64,000 nucleotides of DNA from Paragyromitra xinjiangensis. Lineage: Eukaryota; Ascomycota; Pezizomycetes; Pezizales; Discinaceae. Numbering within the stretch: the first letter of the stretch is position 1; each line of letters opens with the position of its first letter. The notes under the pieces are model-generated. The model was not told the DNA's origin. It ran no database searches and worked only from the letters and a program-made list of their open reading frames with translations. Location: NCBI GenBank assembly GCA_038503065.1, contig JBCAMK010000011.1:1922001-1986000 (forward strand). The letters are read 5' to 3'. The position numbers were made by a program, and so were the translations under genes. This document shows positions 30,883 through 42,852 of the stretch, piece after piece.

Positions 30883-31124
30883 TACTTCGGGGGTGGGGAA
30901 AAGTCTGTCACGAGGTAGCTGTGCTGGCAGTGCGAAACTTGGCCGCCAACTCAACTCTGGGCTTGGAGTTTTACAGCGACCTTACAGAAAGTAGAGAGGC
31001 TTCAGAGATAGAGAAAATCAAAGGTTACTTAACGAAAGAAGAGCCCTAGAGTGTTGATGATGAAGGGAAGAGCCGCCGCTAGCACCGCCACCTGGTGACA
31101 GACTTTTCTCTACACCCGTAGTGC
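30881..31124. mobile_element. MITE, AGTACTACGGGTGTAGGG family, copy 4
   Basis: Left AGTACTTCGGGGGTGGGGAA; reverse complement of right GCACTACGGGTGTAGAGAAA; both continue AAGTCTGTCACSAGGT. 244 bp. It overlaps the end of the preceding hairpin by the shared AGTACT. Confidence 0.7.
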
Positions 31125-31173
31125 ATGTAAACCAATTTTCGGCCGATTAGGAGAAGGATCGGATATTCCTGCA

Positions 31174-31370
31174 TGTACTCAAGTATATGAGGATGGAAAA
31201 GGTTCCACAATTTTTCTGTGGTGGTCCCACAGAACGGGAGATGCCGATGCATATGTTCCGCATGATGCTAACAGGGTATATGCATGTCTCGCTTATGTAC
31301 TCGGGTCAAGCATATGGGAATGGAACAGGTCTCACAATTTTTCTATGGTGCCACACCCATGATCCGAGTA
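31174..31370. repeat. Direct repeat pair related to the AGTACTCGGGTCAGG hairpin
   Basis: ATGTACTCAAGTATATGAGG (31174) and ATGTACTCGGGTCAAGCATA (31296) are both followed by GGAA-AGGTYYCACAATTTTT. They are same-strand copies about 122 bp apart. Confidence 0.55.
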
Positions 31371-31585
31371 CCAGCACCGGAACGGATTTCAGCGGAGACC
31401 GCCCCGCTAGCCAGCTCTAGGTAAGGCGCTATGCAGCGCGGAGCATCTTCCGGCCGTCTCCCACCGGCAATTGGCTTGGCTGGAGGGCTGGAGGCCAATC
31501 AAGAGACGTATATAACCTGCTTGCCCATCCATGATAGGGCCATTACCAATCTAGAGTACAATCGCATCTTGATGCTCCAACACTG

Positions 31586-31925
31586 GATACCTACCGTTGT
31601 ATTCCGCTGTTAAATCTCAAGGCGTAATGCAGTGTGCGGGGAGTTCGCCCAGGTTGCCTCTATCCGATAATTTGGTAGAAAATGCTGACCCCCCAAAGTG
31701 GCGGTGGCTCAACGCATAGCTAATTGAAAAATGGCTGATGAAGGGTAAGTGAATATTGGCCCCGGATTATGGGATAACGCTTCCAGTGCAAACAGACTAT
31801 AGGTGACAGCCCTTAACCCTACTTTAGTTTGGTTCGTTCTATTAAGGTCTGAGACATTTTCTGCGGGATTTTTCCTCTCCATTCTGCATTACGCCTCGAG
31901 GCTAACAGCGAAATACGACGGTATC
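31586..31925. mobile_element. MITE with 50-bp arms, AGGCGTAATGCAG family (340 bp)
   Basis: Left arm GATACCTACCGTTGTATTCC and reverse complement of right arm GATACCGTCGTATTTCGCTG, both continuing CGCTGTTA...AAGGCGTAATGCAG or GAGGCGTAATGCAG. The interior has no coding capacity. Confidence 0.65.
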
Positions 31926-34900
31926 TAGTCTCACGAAAAGCTCAGCCGAATTCACACATTCAGTGCCTTTAGACCCTTTTCTCACAGATATCTGCCTGCC
32001 TTGTTGTGGTAGAGATGTAGACATATGCTGACCACACAAAACAGAGTATACCGTAAAAACTCTGAGGAAAAAAATTCGGCATCGCCGTTGCCCAGCACCA
32101 CCTTGGTCTACCTTAGGTTGGTTTAAATACTTCCTAGAATAAGCTTAGACAGCTCTCGCTAACACCCCTAGATCAAGCCTCGGGAATTTCCCTTACGAGT
32201 TGGCGACGAGCTTAAAACCCCCTGCACGGAGATGCCCAATTTTTCGAGTTTCTACGGTACTCACTATAGCCTCATGAAAAGGGACATTGGCCCTACCCCT
32301 ACGGGCCATCGGCCCCCTGTATCCGGATGCAAAGGTGCTACTAACAAGCCAGATTCTGCGACCGGTAACTTGGTGGCGACCTTCCAACTAATAGGGATTG
32401 AAACACCCTATTCGGATATCAAAGGCTTCTACTCGCATTCCCACGACGTCCTTAAAACGGGCCAGGCCCACGTACCATATAAACTGTCCTGAATCTACCT
32501 ATTTCATATGGGATGCAGAGGCAGCCCGTTTCAAATACCACGAGCATACGAGTAGACCATCATTGAAGCACCTCTCAAGATGTTACAGCACAGCGATATG
32601 AGGCCTAGGCTGCCAGCGTTTTGCCTGGTGCCGAGGAAGGCGCGACAGATCCAGGCAGAGCGCCAGGCTCTGAGAGATCGTATGACTTTGGATATAGACT
32701 CATGGATTGGGTTATATCCTCTGGAATTTTCAGCTATCCGTCTCATCACCGGGAATGGAATGGTGATGGGTCCGATGCTAAAAAGGGAATTAGAATAATT
32801 CGACCCTCGAGCTAGAATTGGCTCAACGGAACATGCTTTCTCTCGAAATATTTGACAAGTACTCCACTAAGAAACCACGTTTTGAGGTGCTGCTTCGGGG
32901 CGAACCGGTGGTTGTTGCCACCTTGTTTCACATACCTTTAAAACATGCGCACCATCCTTCTTTGGTCTGATTGGTTTTTGCACCATCGGCTTGTGGCAAG
33001 GGAAAAAAAAGAAATCACTCAGGCAGCAAATAAGAACTCGCGGGTTAAGTTGGAACTGTGTCCGCCTGATACATCTCAACACACGATCGCAAAAACGAGC
33101 TCACCAGAAAAAATCAATCATAACAAAAGGGTTCAAGCAAAAAAATTGCCTAACTATGAAATTTATTTCTTCCTTTTTGCTTGGAGAAGTTTCTCAATTT
33201 GCGCTGAATACCTATCCTCATGGTTGGGTTGAGCGATCCGCGAGTTCTCAATTAGTCATGTACAAATATTCCGCCATACAAATTCACCACTCACGCCCTC
33301 AAGTTCATACCCTGGCTCATGAGTATCTGCTGTGGAGTGAGTAGGCATAGGAACTGCTGCGAAAACTGGTCAATGATAGAAAGGGTTAATTTGATACCCG
33401 TTGCTTCTATTCCTCTTTGTTGTACGTGGACGGTTTTTCTTATGACGGTAGCCTAATGTCTTGGCGATGGAAATCATCTGGTACAGGCGAATCAAGCTTT
33501 ATCCCGCATAGGAGCTTGTTCGTTTGAGGGTACTAGGTAGCACAAGGAACCTGGGAATCGACGCGGCCAAGAGCGAGGCTTGGACAAATACTATACCGAC
33601 TCTGGCAATTTCTTGCATCTTTAAATTTGGCCGTGAGCCGAGACCTTCTTTACCTCCTGATCCCGAAGCAGGTATAAACCGACAAGTTTCTCTTGGCAAT
33701 GGTCTGTATCCCACGAGTTCCTACGGCAGTGCATGGAAGGGACATCCGTTGGCTCTCACCAATAAAAGAAAACAAACACGAGTTTTCGGGAATCATCTAC
33801 TCCACCACCGCAAAAGAGAAAAATAATTAGGCCCTTTAGAGCCCTAGAGCGAAATCAAATGAAGCGTTCGATAAAGAGAAAAATAATTTAGGTGTTGTGG
33901 TTGAGGGGCAGTTTGCGCCAGAAGCTAGGGCTAAATCCACTCTAGGTATAGGTGTCCCCAACTATAGGACGGGAATAGAGAGAGTGTTGGTCATGTGACC
34001 GCGTGTTCTAGCTCGCGTCCCTTTTAGCTGTTACCCTGATGATGGATCTTGTACGTTTACCCTTCTCTACGACGTCAACCCCAAAGTCTCTGGCAGCGAA
34101 TTCCCAACCGAATACAACCGAATACCGTTCTTCAACCCTTTGCTTAGGTGTTTCATCAAACTCCAAGATTTGATGCCTTTGAGGTTAATTCCTTGACCGT
34201 CAATCTTCGACAAAAACTGGCTACCCTGCCACCAGGCACATCTTTTCCTCAGAAAACATCAGCGAAGGTTCCCTCAATGTCTAAATGGGATTATGAGTAA
34301 CTCCAATTTCTTCAAGTCCTCCATATCCCTATAACGAGGATAAACCCCTTGGGTCCCACCGGCCTGTGGAGCTCTCTACGACACTATCTACCGAGCTTAA
34401 TGTCTTTCCAGGAGTCTTCTGTTGCCATAAAAAGGCTAGTGGTTAATGAGGATGGGATGTGACAGGCGAAAAAATCAACTCCCATCAATTCCGGCATAAC
34501 CTAAACGTATGAATGGGAATTTATGATACTAACGACAAAAGCCAGTCTGAAAGAATGAAGCGAGGCAGACACAAAAGGTGATTTCTGTGGACCGAGATAT
34601 AAACTTCGGCAAAAGACTTCCATGGCTTAACTATTCCTTACTGCTGCTCTAGGGAGGCTTTTTGGTCTCCTTCCTCTTTAGCTCCCTCCTCTAACTTCTA
34701 CAACTCGCATACACTCCGCTGCAGCCGCCAAAGCCGGATTTGTTACCGGTTCTGATCTAGGACTTTATTCTTCCGCCACATCTAGCTCAGAATCCCAACA
34801 CAGCCCGGTCAGCGACGGAGGCATAGGAGCCGCCATTCGAAGTAAAGACGAAAGAGTTACCGGCGCAATGGCCAGTTGCTGCCTCGAGAATATTCTTAAC

Positions 34901-35489
34901 CTTAGTAGATGCACTTGGGAGGGTGGTTCGGGGGAGAAAAGGAGCGGTTCCTCGAATTCACCCCAAAACTTCCCGAATCTCAGGCTGTCGGGAAAAAATC
35001 TCGATGCGTGCCGGGGGGTGGTGGTATCGTGGAAAGGAAGTGGAATAGTGGCGCGTGGATCTCTGACGCGCCCAACTTTAGCATCGAATGTAAAAGCTGC
35101 CTAACTGGGATAGGGAAAGGATATGGCGCCCATAAATCAAGCGTCATTACCCAACATGCAGCAGAGATGCTTGCCAGTATCTCTATTATTACCAATAGCG
35201 GAGTAAACTTTGAAATTAGGATGACAAATTAGTGGAGGAACTGGATCGCTTCATCGTGTTATTCTCATTCTCTCAAAACTTTACGCTTAAATCGACTACA
35301 TTCGCCACGAGTTTTTTTAGGAGTGTTTTTTACACGGGGTCAATCATCAAATCATCACCATAACCTGAGGTAAGGTAGAATATTGAAAGGGGGAGACGGT
35401 GGCAAGGAGGAAGAAGTTGGGGAGGGCTCTGAGGGCACTGGCGAAGATGTGGAAGAAAATCGTGGGAAGGATGAGATGGGGCCATCATA
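31926..35489. repeat. Decayed repeat region, no intact gene
   Basis: The stretch 33460-34110 shares CGAACAAGCTC, ATTAGTCTTGGCGATG-like and TGTTACCCTGATGATGGA...CGTCAACCCCAAAGT blocks with 23.1 and 27.0-27.4 kb, marking one dispersed family. Frames at 32580-32798, 33524-33826 and 34909-35232 look partly coding but show no domain I know and have no supportable splice partners. They may be fragments of old transposon proteins. Confidence 0.4.
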
Positions 35490-37600
35490 TCTGAGAAATA
35501 CTATATCTTATGAAAGAAATATATTCTCGCAATATACTAAACTTCGGTCACCTGCTAGCCTGACGGATACAAGAATTCCCGCCCAGGTATCTTCACGCTG
35601 CCCAGGCATTTTCTTTCTCTACGGAGCGGTACAGTAGTCGGCGTTTCACGAAATATACTCTGAGCCTAGTTGCTGACCTTTGATGCTGGGGTATTCCGTG
35701 AAGGGGGAACTTCTGATGGGTCTGTTGATGAAGGTGAGTAGTTTTGGTGATCGTGATGGGAGATTGGCTAGAATCTCTGGGGCCACTCGTCCTAGGTTTA
35801 TATGCCCTCGTTGTTGTATACGGTTCGATCGTGGTGGCATTTTTGAATAGACTTTAGAATAGTTTCTGCAGGGCATCAGATTTCAGTTTCACGTGGGCAT
35901 TGAGGTGACCTTATGCACGGAGTATCACTCGCTCTTTTATGCGTTTATCATTTTCCCTTTGATTGATTGATATTTCGTCACGCATCCAGCCCTTGGGCTA
36001 TGGCAGCATCATTTCCCTTTTGCTTGCTTGTAATAATACATATGACTGCTTGAGTTATTGCGCTTTTATATTGTTTAGGGGTCAATTGTAGCTAATGCCT
36101 TTCCTCATGCAAAACACTTTTTGGAGGGTCGTCGAATCTCCTACCTCGATTTTAGAGGTCTGAATATATTGCTAACACCCACCCGTAATCTGAATCAACT
36201 TGCTGGGAAAGGAAGCAAGGAAGTAGATAGGTATCTCGCTCAAGACCGAAAACTCCGCTAACAAGTTATGGAGGTACCCAATAGCAAGAACGGATTTTGA
36301 GGCATGTGCAAGGCGGGACTTTGTTGGCTATGAAAGCTTGTTAGGCTGTCTACGACCATTCACGTGGTGCTCTGTCCTAGCATTTAAGGTTTGGCACTAG
36401 GCCTTTGCACCTTACATGTTTCATTTGATGAGAAATTATTGGGTACATGTAGTTCTAGAGAGCTAGGAGACAGGGATGTAATACGCCTACACCGCTAGAA
36501 ATAATGCCTGTCTTAATGTTTTGGCATGGCTCTGCATATCTAAAGGGTAGACCAAGCCAATGCAACATGCAACACTCTTAGCGTAAGGGCTAGGGGGGTT
36601 TCTGGGGAAGGTATTGACATAGAATTGAAAACTGCCCGCACACAGCTTTGGAGGAAATAGACCTTTTACCTTTAATATCGAAGCGGCTTCCCACACTCTT
36701 TTTTGCCCGGAACCTTTACCCCAGGAGTGTTGCATGTTGCATTAGTTCGGTCCACCTTTTAGATGTGCGGAACTATACTTAGTGGGATAGAAGAAGCGTC
36801 ATTGCATAGCTATAGCGTGTTAGCCAGGGCTAGGCGCTAGTCCCTACCCACGGAATATTGTGTGGTTTACCGTATGCATTCTACAACTTCTCGTCATCAA
36901 ATTCCTCCGTTTCATACGGCTGATTGCTACTCCCCGCCCCTTTGCTTGGGTGTCTTGTCGAATCCTACGACCTGTAATCTTTCAGATCAATTCTTCGATC
37001 ACTTTAGGGCCTCATTTACTTCTAAATTATAATTCCCTAACGGAGTTTAGTAACTAGGTACACCTTCTAGCAGATTTTAGCGTGAAGGCGCTAGCGACGG
37101 TTTGAGTGGAGGCTTTAAAATTGATATATAATGATCCTAATAGCTATATAAATGTATATGAGGACAATACCTTATGCCTAAGGGTTCAGGCTATGAGAAC
37201 TCGAGTGAAATTTTGTGAGACCCTAGGGTAAGATGCTTCTGTAGCAGCTGCAGCGTGCTTTTTGCCTATGTGAGAACTTGCCCAGGGCACACGAAGGCCA
37301 GAAATTTCTCTGAGCTTCCCGAAATAGTTTTACTACCGTGGCGGTATCAATGAAAAAGCCTTAAAGCGCCACAACAAGTTCTTTAAGACGGGATTAGGTC
37401 AATGAAACATAGAATCACCAAGTTTATGCCCGAAAACAATGATGCCAATAGGAGACTGTGTAATGATTATAACTTGTTCGTAGGGCAGCGTTATTGGTGT
37501 TGTGGCAATGGTAAAACCTAGAAATAGTCGAATGATGGCGTGCGCCCTAAGATAGTACCATGGATACGAAACGCTGGTAGTTAAAAACTGTCCAAAATGT
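35490..37600. repeat. Segmental duplication, copy 1 (partner 43800-46060)
   Basis: A series of blocks recurs in the same order in the partner: CTGACGGATACA / TGCCGGATACA, GTCGGCGTTTCACGAAATAT / GTTGGCGTCTCACAAAATAT, GGTGAGTAGTTTTGGTGATC, TTCTGCAGGG-AT-AGATT, GCGCTTTTATATTGTTTAGG, CCTCATGCAAAAC, CTATATAAATGTATATGAGG. The copies are diverged and have no gene in common, so this is an old duplication or two copies of a large degraded element. Confidence 0.65.
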
Positions 37601-38040
37601 AAACTTAGGTGGTTTGATAGGATACCGCCGTTATGGCACCTGATGACACACTCTGCCGTTCATCATCTTCCATCGTCCTTGGCTTGCCCTTCTCCGCTAT
37701 TTCTGCTGTCACTCGCCACTATTTTTGTTGCAGTCCCACACCAGTAAGTTCACCAAGTCATTTAACCAGCTAGAGTTGTGCTTATACAGGTAGAATGTCC
37801 TACAGCTCTACTCTTCTACTATCTTCTATACGATAGATATTCTTGGACGAAATTAGGTATTGTCAGCTGTTTCGCTCGTTGCTATGCCCCCCCCCCCCCC
37901 AACCAGGCTGAGGCGAAGATCTGACACAAATAACAGAGCAATTAAGATACACTAAGTATACAAATGAATATTAAATGTATCCTGGCACGTTTGCCAGGAA
38001 TGCCACTTTACAACTTGAATCGGCCGACATACTCCGAAAA
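37601..38040. other. C14 homopolymer and short palindrome
   Basis: A run of 14 C lies at 37887-37900. TCCTGGCACGTTTGCCAGGA (37981-38000) is a hairpin. No gene is seen. Confidence 0.6.
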
Positions 38041-38215
38041 TACCGTATCAACTCGAGAGAGGGGACTTCACGCTAAGACGTTGAAGTTCCCACGATAGGT
38101 AAGGCGCTATAGCTAGCTAAAGGGCCCAAATCTGAGCAGAAATTGTTAGAGCCTTACCTCTATAGGCAATTCAAACGTCTTAGCATCAAGTCCCCTCTCT
38201 CGAGCTAATACGGTA
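38041..38215. mobile_element. MITE, TACCGTATCAACTCGAGAG family (175 bp)
   Basis: TACCGTATCAACTCGAGAGA and the reverse complement TACCGTATTAGCTCGAGAGA run into GGGGACTT-A-GCTAAGACGTT. Arms extend inward with AGGTAAGGC-CTATA. Long near-identical arms suggest recent activity. Confidence 0.8.
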
Positions 38216-38453
38216 GGCTAGCTAATCCACAAATAGAACAACCCTATAGCTATAGATGGGCTAGCCTATCTATAAAGTCTCGCCTGGATCTAACCTATTT
38301 TCAAAGTAAACTAGCTTCCATAGAGCTTATCTACAATTCTCTAGGCGGTGCAAAGTGTTTCTTCCGTTTTGTACATGTGACATCGAATGATAATATAATC
38401 GCTCAGGGTCTTTGGCAACGCTTCCTAGTCTAGACTCAAGTCAAGGAACTGGA

Positions 38454-38937
38454 TACAGTACAATCGCCCTATAAGAATATGATTTTGCAGCGACACCATA
38501 TTCTTATAAGGGGGGTATTCTTACAGAGAACCCGAGTGATTTTTCATGACCCTGCGTTGCGGCTCCTTCAAGTTTTCTTGATCGATTGTATTATTAATGT
38601 CTCTCTATCTACCTACGTATATATATATACCTTATATAACTATGCAGACCGATCTTTAAACCCCATAGTGATCTTTTTCTGCTCCTGGCCCGTCATCTCT
38701 GCCACAGTGTAACTTAAACAGGAGCAAGAAGCTAGGGATGATCTATCTGAATCAGAGGTCTCCCCTAACCCTGACTGCCATATAAGAATATACTAACAAA
38801 AAACAGCAGGCTGCTAAGAATATTCTTTTATAACAATATTCTTACTTTTGCATACAAAATTCTCTGGTTCTGCTGGCCATATTCTTATAGGCTGTTTATT
38901 CCTATAAACAGAATTCTTATAGGGCGATTCTACTGTA
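38454..38937. mobile_element. MITE, TACAGTACAATCGCC family (484 bp)
   Basis: Left TACAGTACAATCGCCCTATA, reverse complement of right TACAGTAGAATCGCCCTATA, then AGAATA/AGAATT. Subterminal repeats of ATTCTTATA. Interior includes CCCGAGTGATTTTTCATGAC, shared with 17334-17828. Confidence 0.75.
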
Positions 38938-39949
38938 TCTGCTAGTTAAGTTCGTTCTCTGAATCCTTGAAATGAATATTGCCATCAGGATCCTGACTGA
39001 TGTTGGTGGGGCCATCCGGGGGACAGTCTAATTGTAAGAAATCCTTCCTCAGCATGTACTAATCATAAGCTACTTGTTAGTGTGGCTTTTCAGATGGGCT
39101 AGCCAGCCCTAAAAGCTACGCCGTTTGTGAATTGGCTTTAATAGTCGAAACACGTATGTAGGGTCGTTCCTGGTGTGTAGCGAAACTAAGGTGAAAAATC
39201 CTCTAAGAAACCGAAGGTAGGGGTCAATAAAAACAAAATTTCTAGCTCCTTTCGGCTATTGAGAAGCTTTTTCATACTATTCATAGACTCAATCCGTATT
39301 TCTTAAGTTTTTTTCCTACCCTATCTCCTACCTTGGGCCAAATTTGTCGTACTCTCAGGAATAGCTATATAGATGACGGAGCTGCGGCTACGCAGGGCCC
39401 ATGGCACAGGGTTAGGGTTTCCTGCCGCTAATACCCCTGTTACCATCACAATTGAGCGGAGTATAGAGTGCTTGCTGTACCTTGATGGGTTATTGGAGAT
39501 CCTGTTGCCGTGTGAGTTGTTCAACGTGTTACATATGAGATGTGTTCGTTATCTGATTCCACTCTTGTACCCAGCCTATCCGGTAATATCTGAGTTTTCG
39601 ATTTTAGATGTAATATGCGAAGTGATAAATATGGTACGAATTGTCGCTATATCACACTAGGCATTTGAGAGGTGGATCTTCCGGACATCATGCGATATTC
39701 TTATGCCTAGAAAGAATAAATATATAAGAAAAAAACAAAAAAACCCTCAAAGGAAAAGTGCACTATGCCGTATCGGTGAATTTGAGGTTGAGGAAAGAAA
39801 AGATCGGAGATGACAGTGATAGGGTTAGCGGAAGAGGGTGATAGTTAGGGGGAAGAGACCAATAAAGTGGAGGTTCGAAAAAAGAAAAAAAGGTTGAAGA
39901 ACTCAGAAAAGCGAAAGACGGCTATGGCTTTGGAAAAAGATGGGGTAAG
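38938..39949. other. Intergenic, no gene seen
   Basis: A plus frame at 39373-39660 (95 aa) is open but has no domain. AT-rich sequence grades into the purine-rich minisatellite. Confidence 0.4.
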
Positions 39950-40737
39950 TGAAACACCAGCGACGATGGTTTGAAAAAGCAATGAAAGACGGAAAAAAAG
40001 GAAGCACCAGCGAGCGACGATGGGTTGAAAAAGCAAAGGAAGGAAGGAAGGGAGGAGCATGCAAAACAATGAGTTTGAAAAAGCAAAGAAAGGCAAAAAG
40101 CCGGCGACGATGGATTGAAAAAGCAAAGGAAGGGAAGAAACACCAGCGACGGCGGTTTTTAAAAAGCAATGAAAAACGGAAAGAAAGGAAGACCAGCAAG
40201 CGACAATGAGTTGAAAAAGCAAAGAAAGGAAGGGCTAAAAAGCAAAGAAAGGCAAAACGCCGGCGACGATGGATTGAAAAAGCAAAGGAAGGGAAGAAAC
40301 ACCAGCGACGGCGGTTTTTAAAAAGCAATGAAAAACGGAAAGAAAGGAAGACCAGCAAGCGACGATGAGTTGAAAAGCAAAGAAAGGAAGGGTTAAAAAG
40401 CAAAGAAAGGCAAAACGCCGGCGACGATGGAATGAAAAAGCAAAGGAAGGGAAGAAACACTACAGTCGCTCCTGGGTCAACGACGAAACTGGGCCAGCGA
40501 CGAACAGCGCTTGAACAGCAGGAAAAACTGGCCCTAAGCCATTAATGCTCATTGCTTTACTCCTATCTAGGCCCCTGTTCGTCACTGGCCCGGTCTCGTC
40601 GCTGACCCGGGGGCGACTGTAGCGACGACGGTTTTAAAAAAGCAATGAAAAACGGAAAGAAAGGAAGACCAGTAAGCGACGATGGGTTGGAAAAGCAAAG
40701 AAAGACAGGAAGCGGCGATTGTCCTTGCCAAGCTCTG
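39950..40737. repeat. Purine-rich minisatellite with 158-159 bp higher-order unit
   Basis: Short units of about 40-60 bp built on CGACGATGG-TTGAAAAAGCAAAG are organised in a higher-order period: CCGGCGACGATGGA starts at 40101, 40260 and 40418. The plus strand is A/G-rich; the long minus-strand open frames are artefacts of this bias. The third unit is split by a MITE at 40461-40621 and resumes at 40622. Confidence 0.8.
40461..40621. mobile_element. Hairpin MITE, CTACAGTCGCTCCTGGGTCA family, inserted in the minisatellite
   Basis: Arms of 47 bp: TACAGTCGCTCCTGGGTCAA and the reverse complement TACAGTCGCCCCCGGGTCAG, continuing through GACTGGGCCAG-GACGAACAG. It begins and ends with TA. The neighbouring repeat unit shows the empty site GAAACACCAGCGACG. 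CAGTCG ends within TA are typical of pogo/Tigger-type elements. Confidence 0.85.
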
Positions 40738-41832
40738 ACCCCTGTCCGCCGTCTGGCCGTATCCGCCGTGCGCACTGTAGAGTAGGAAAGCGGGCTGAGA
40801 TACTCCAGACAACTGGTTTAACAACTTCACGATCTGATCTTGAAGCGTTTTAGATCCTTGGAAAGGAAAGGATATGTCACGGCAGCCATAAACCACGCCA
40901 GAAGGGAAGCCACTTATGCTAGCTCTACGGTCTCAATTTCACAAATAATGAGAAGAAGCTAGGTTTTTTTGTAGTCCTTATGGCTTTGTATACTAGAAGA
41001 CATTAATATTTACCAATTTTCACGGTGTTCCTATAAAAAGGTCTTATAAAGCATATATTAATAATAGGTATCTCAATTCAACGACGCCTGTAGCGGAAAT
41101 TTTCGTACATGCACCTTGAGGTTAACGATTCAAGCTTTGGGATTAGCTTGTCTGGGGTGCTCTGCATTTTACGGAAAGGCATCCGATGGGAAGAGGAAAG
41201 AAAGTGACTACCAACTCGTTGGGTTATTCTTGCATTGAGCGGGACGCTGTCAGGACTGAGAACTATGAAGGGCTAAGAAGAACAAAGTACGCTAGACCCT
41301 ATATATACACCTGTAGATAGTTTAGATCAGAATCCATCCCCTCTTTCTGACAACCAGATTCAGTGTTTAGTTTGCATTTCCTCAGTCAGAAAAGTGAACA
41401 CAAGCACAACGCATGTGCTTGGTCCCAGGATATCCTTGGCAGAGACTGATTTGGGACCTGCACAGCCTGTTGTTGAGATGAATGGAGACGACCGACAAGT
41501 TATGAGATTTTCTAGTGGTCTCCCCGCGCGGCCGAGGCTGTGCTGATTGATAAATCGATAATTCATACACGCTTCCCGAGGCTGTAGCTAGCTCATAAAA
41601 TACACAGCTCATAAAAGCCTCCGAATTGCCCACTGCTCTTATAAACCCGCATTTTCCTCTTCCTTCTTATGCTGTCTACTCTTGAATTCTGAAATCACTT
41701 CAAAAAAGTAGGCTCGACACAATCACGTGGTGTTGCTCTCTGAAACTCGCATTACAATACAATAAGTAGGCTTGAATTGCTTTGATTTACTATCATTTCA
41801 GCCGGTAACTAACTAAGAACTACAGTATCACA
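40738..41832. other. 5' flank of HeLo copy 4, no gene seen
   Basis: Minus frames at 41360-41633 show no domain. The last 100 bases are the likely promoter; no clear core motif. Confidence 0.4.
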
Positions 41833-42852
41833 ATGCCGGTAGAGCCTGTCGGATTAGTTTTGGCTATTGCCAGCCTTTTCACAACCTGTCTCGATTTGCT
41901 CGATATCATTTCCAATACTAGGGCCTATGGCGCAGCCTACCTAGACCTGGTATGCGTGCTTGAGGTCGAAAGACTTCTACTCGTGAGGTGGGGGGAGGCA
42001 GTTGGTCTACTTCATCGCCCAAATATAAACCCAGCAATCGCCCAACCCTACAGCAAGCAACTAGAAGACGAAGAAATCTTACCCATCGTCGCAGAGATTC
42101 TGAGCCGTCTCAAGAGAAAGTTCGAAGACGCAAATGCTCTTGTCGCAAAGTACACCCCACGGCAACCAGCCGACAAGGACTTGTACCACCCCGACAGCAA
42201 TCCCCATTCAATCTTTAAGGTTGTGCATGCAAGACAGGGGAGAATGTTAGAGCGCATGCAAAGCGAAACTTCCTTGGTTATGAAAACTCTCTGGGCAATC
42301 TCTGGTCGTGCTAAGTCCTTAGATTTGATGAACGAAATCACTAAGCTCAATCGTTATTTGCGTCGGCTCGTCCCTATTGCTAGGTCTGTGGAGGCGAAAC
42401 ATCATGTCCAATCCGTTCCCGGAGAGTGCGTGGTCCTCAGCAGGGTGCCAAACCATAGCCTAGCCCTGAACGTAGCTAACGCTCATCACGATACGCGCGG
42501 CGAGCTGGGGCATATAGAGAACCGATATAGCTATCGAGAACACATGTCAGCGGAAGCGTCAGGTCACATTGACAGTCCAGACGGTGCAATCGGCCCTACT
42601 GGTCTCAAGGAAACTCAAAGCATATCCGCAATACTACGGGCTAGAGGTGACCTGTCAACACACAGCTCGGGTCATGATTCCATTAAACGATCAAGGCAGG
42701 ACTGGATGGTTAGCTTGTTCTTTATTTTATTTGTTTACGTGGGCATTCCATTCGCCATCATCATCTCTTTCGTGATCGCCATCATGAAGATTTTGTTATC
42801 TTTTCTGTTCTCTTTAGTTTGTGATTTCATTATGCGGGGGAGGTCTAGCTAG
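41833..42852 (+). CDS. HeLo-domain protein with C-terminal membrane anchor, copy 4 (339 aa)
   Basis: Intronless, starting MPVEPVGLVLAIASLFTTC; four residues shorter in the first helix than the paralogues. Domain landmarks: LEVERLLLVRWGEAVGLL, FEDANALVAKYTPRQ, HARQGRMLERMQSETSLVMK, RYLRRLVPIA. The block HARQGRMLxRxQSE is shared with copies 5 and 6 but not 1-3, so copies 4-6 form a subgroup. The linker (about 205-285) is polar. RSRQDWMVSL leads to a hydrophobic segment at about residues 293-318 with a second hydrophobic stretch after it, so the end could be a hairpin rather than a single anchor. No frame damage. No NLR or prion motif is visible nearby. Confidence 0.78.
   Translation: MPVEPVGLVLAIASLFTTCLDLLDIISNTRAYGAAYLDLVCVLEVERLLLVRWGEAVGLLHRPNINPAIAQPYSKQLEDEEILPIVAEILSRLKRKFEDANALVAKYTPRQPADKDLYHPDSNPHSIFKVVHARQGRMLERMQSETSLVMKTLWAISGRAKSLDLMNEITKLNRYLRRLVPIARSVEAKHHVQSVPGECVVLSRVPNHSLALNVANAHHDTRGELGHIENRYSYREHMSAEASGHIDSPDGAIGPTGLKETQSISAILRARGDLSTHSSGHDSIKRSRQDWMVSLFFILFVYVGIPFAIIISFVIAIMKILLSFLFSLVCDFIMRGRSS

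Noticed and set aside
39845..40460. Minus-strand open frames of 125-185 aa rich in Phe/Ser/Arg
   Set aside because: They are by-products of the purine-rich minisatellite, with the same peptide units repeating; no start context or domain.
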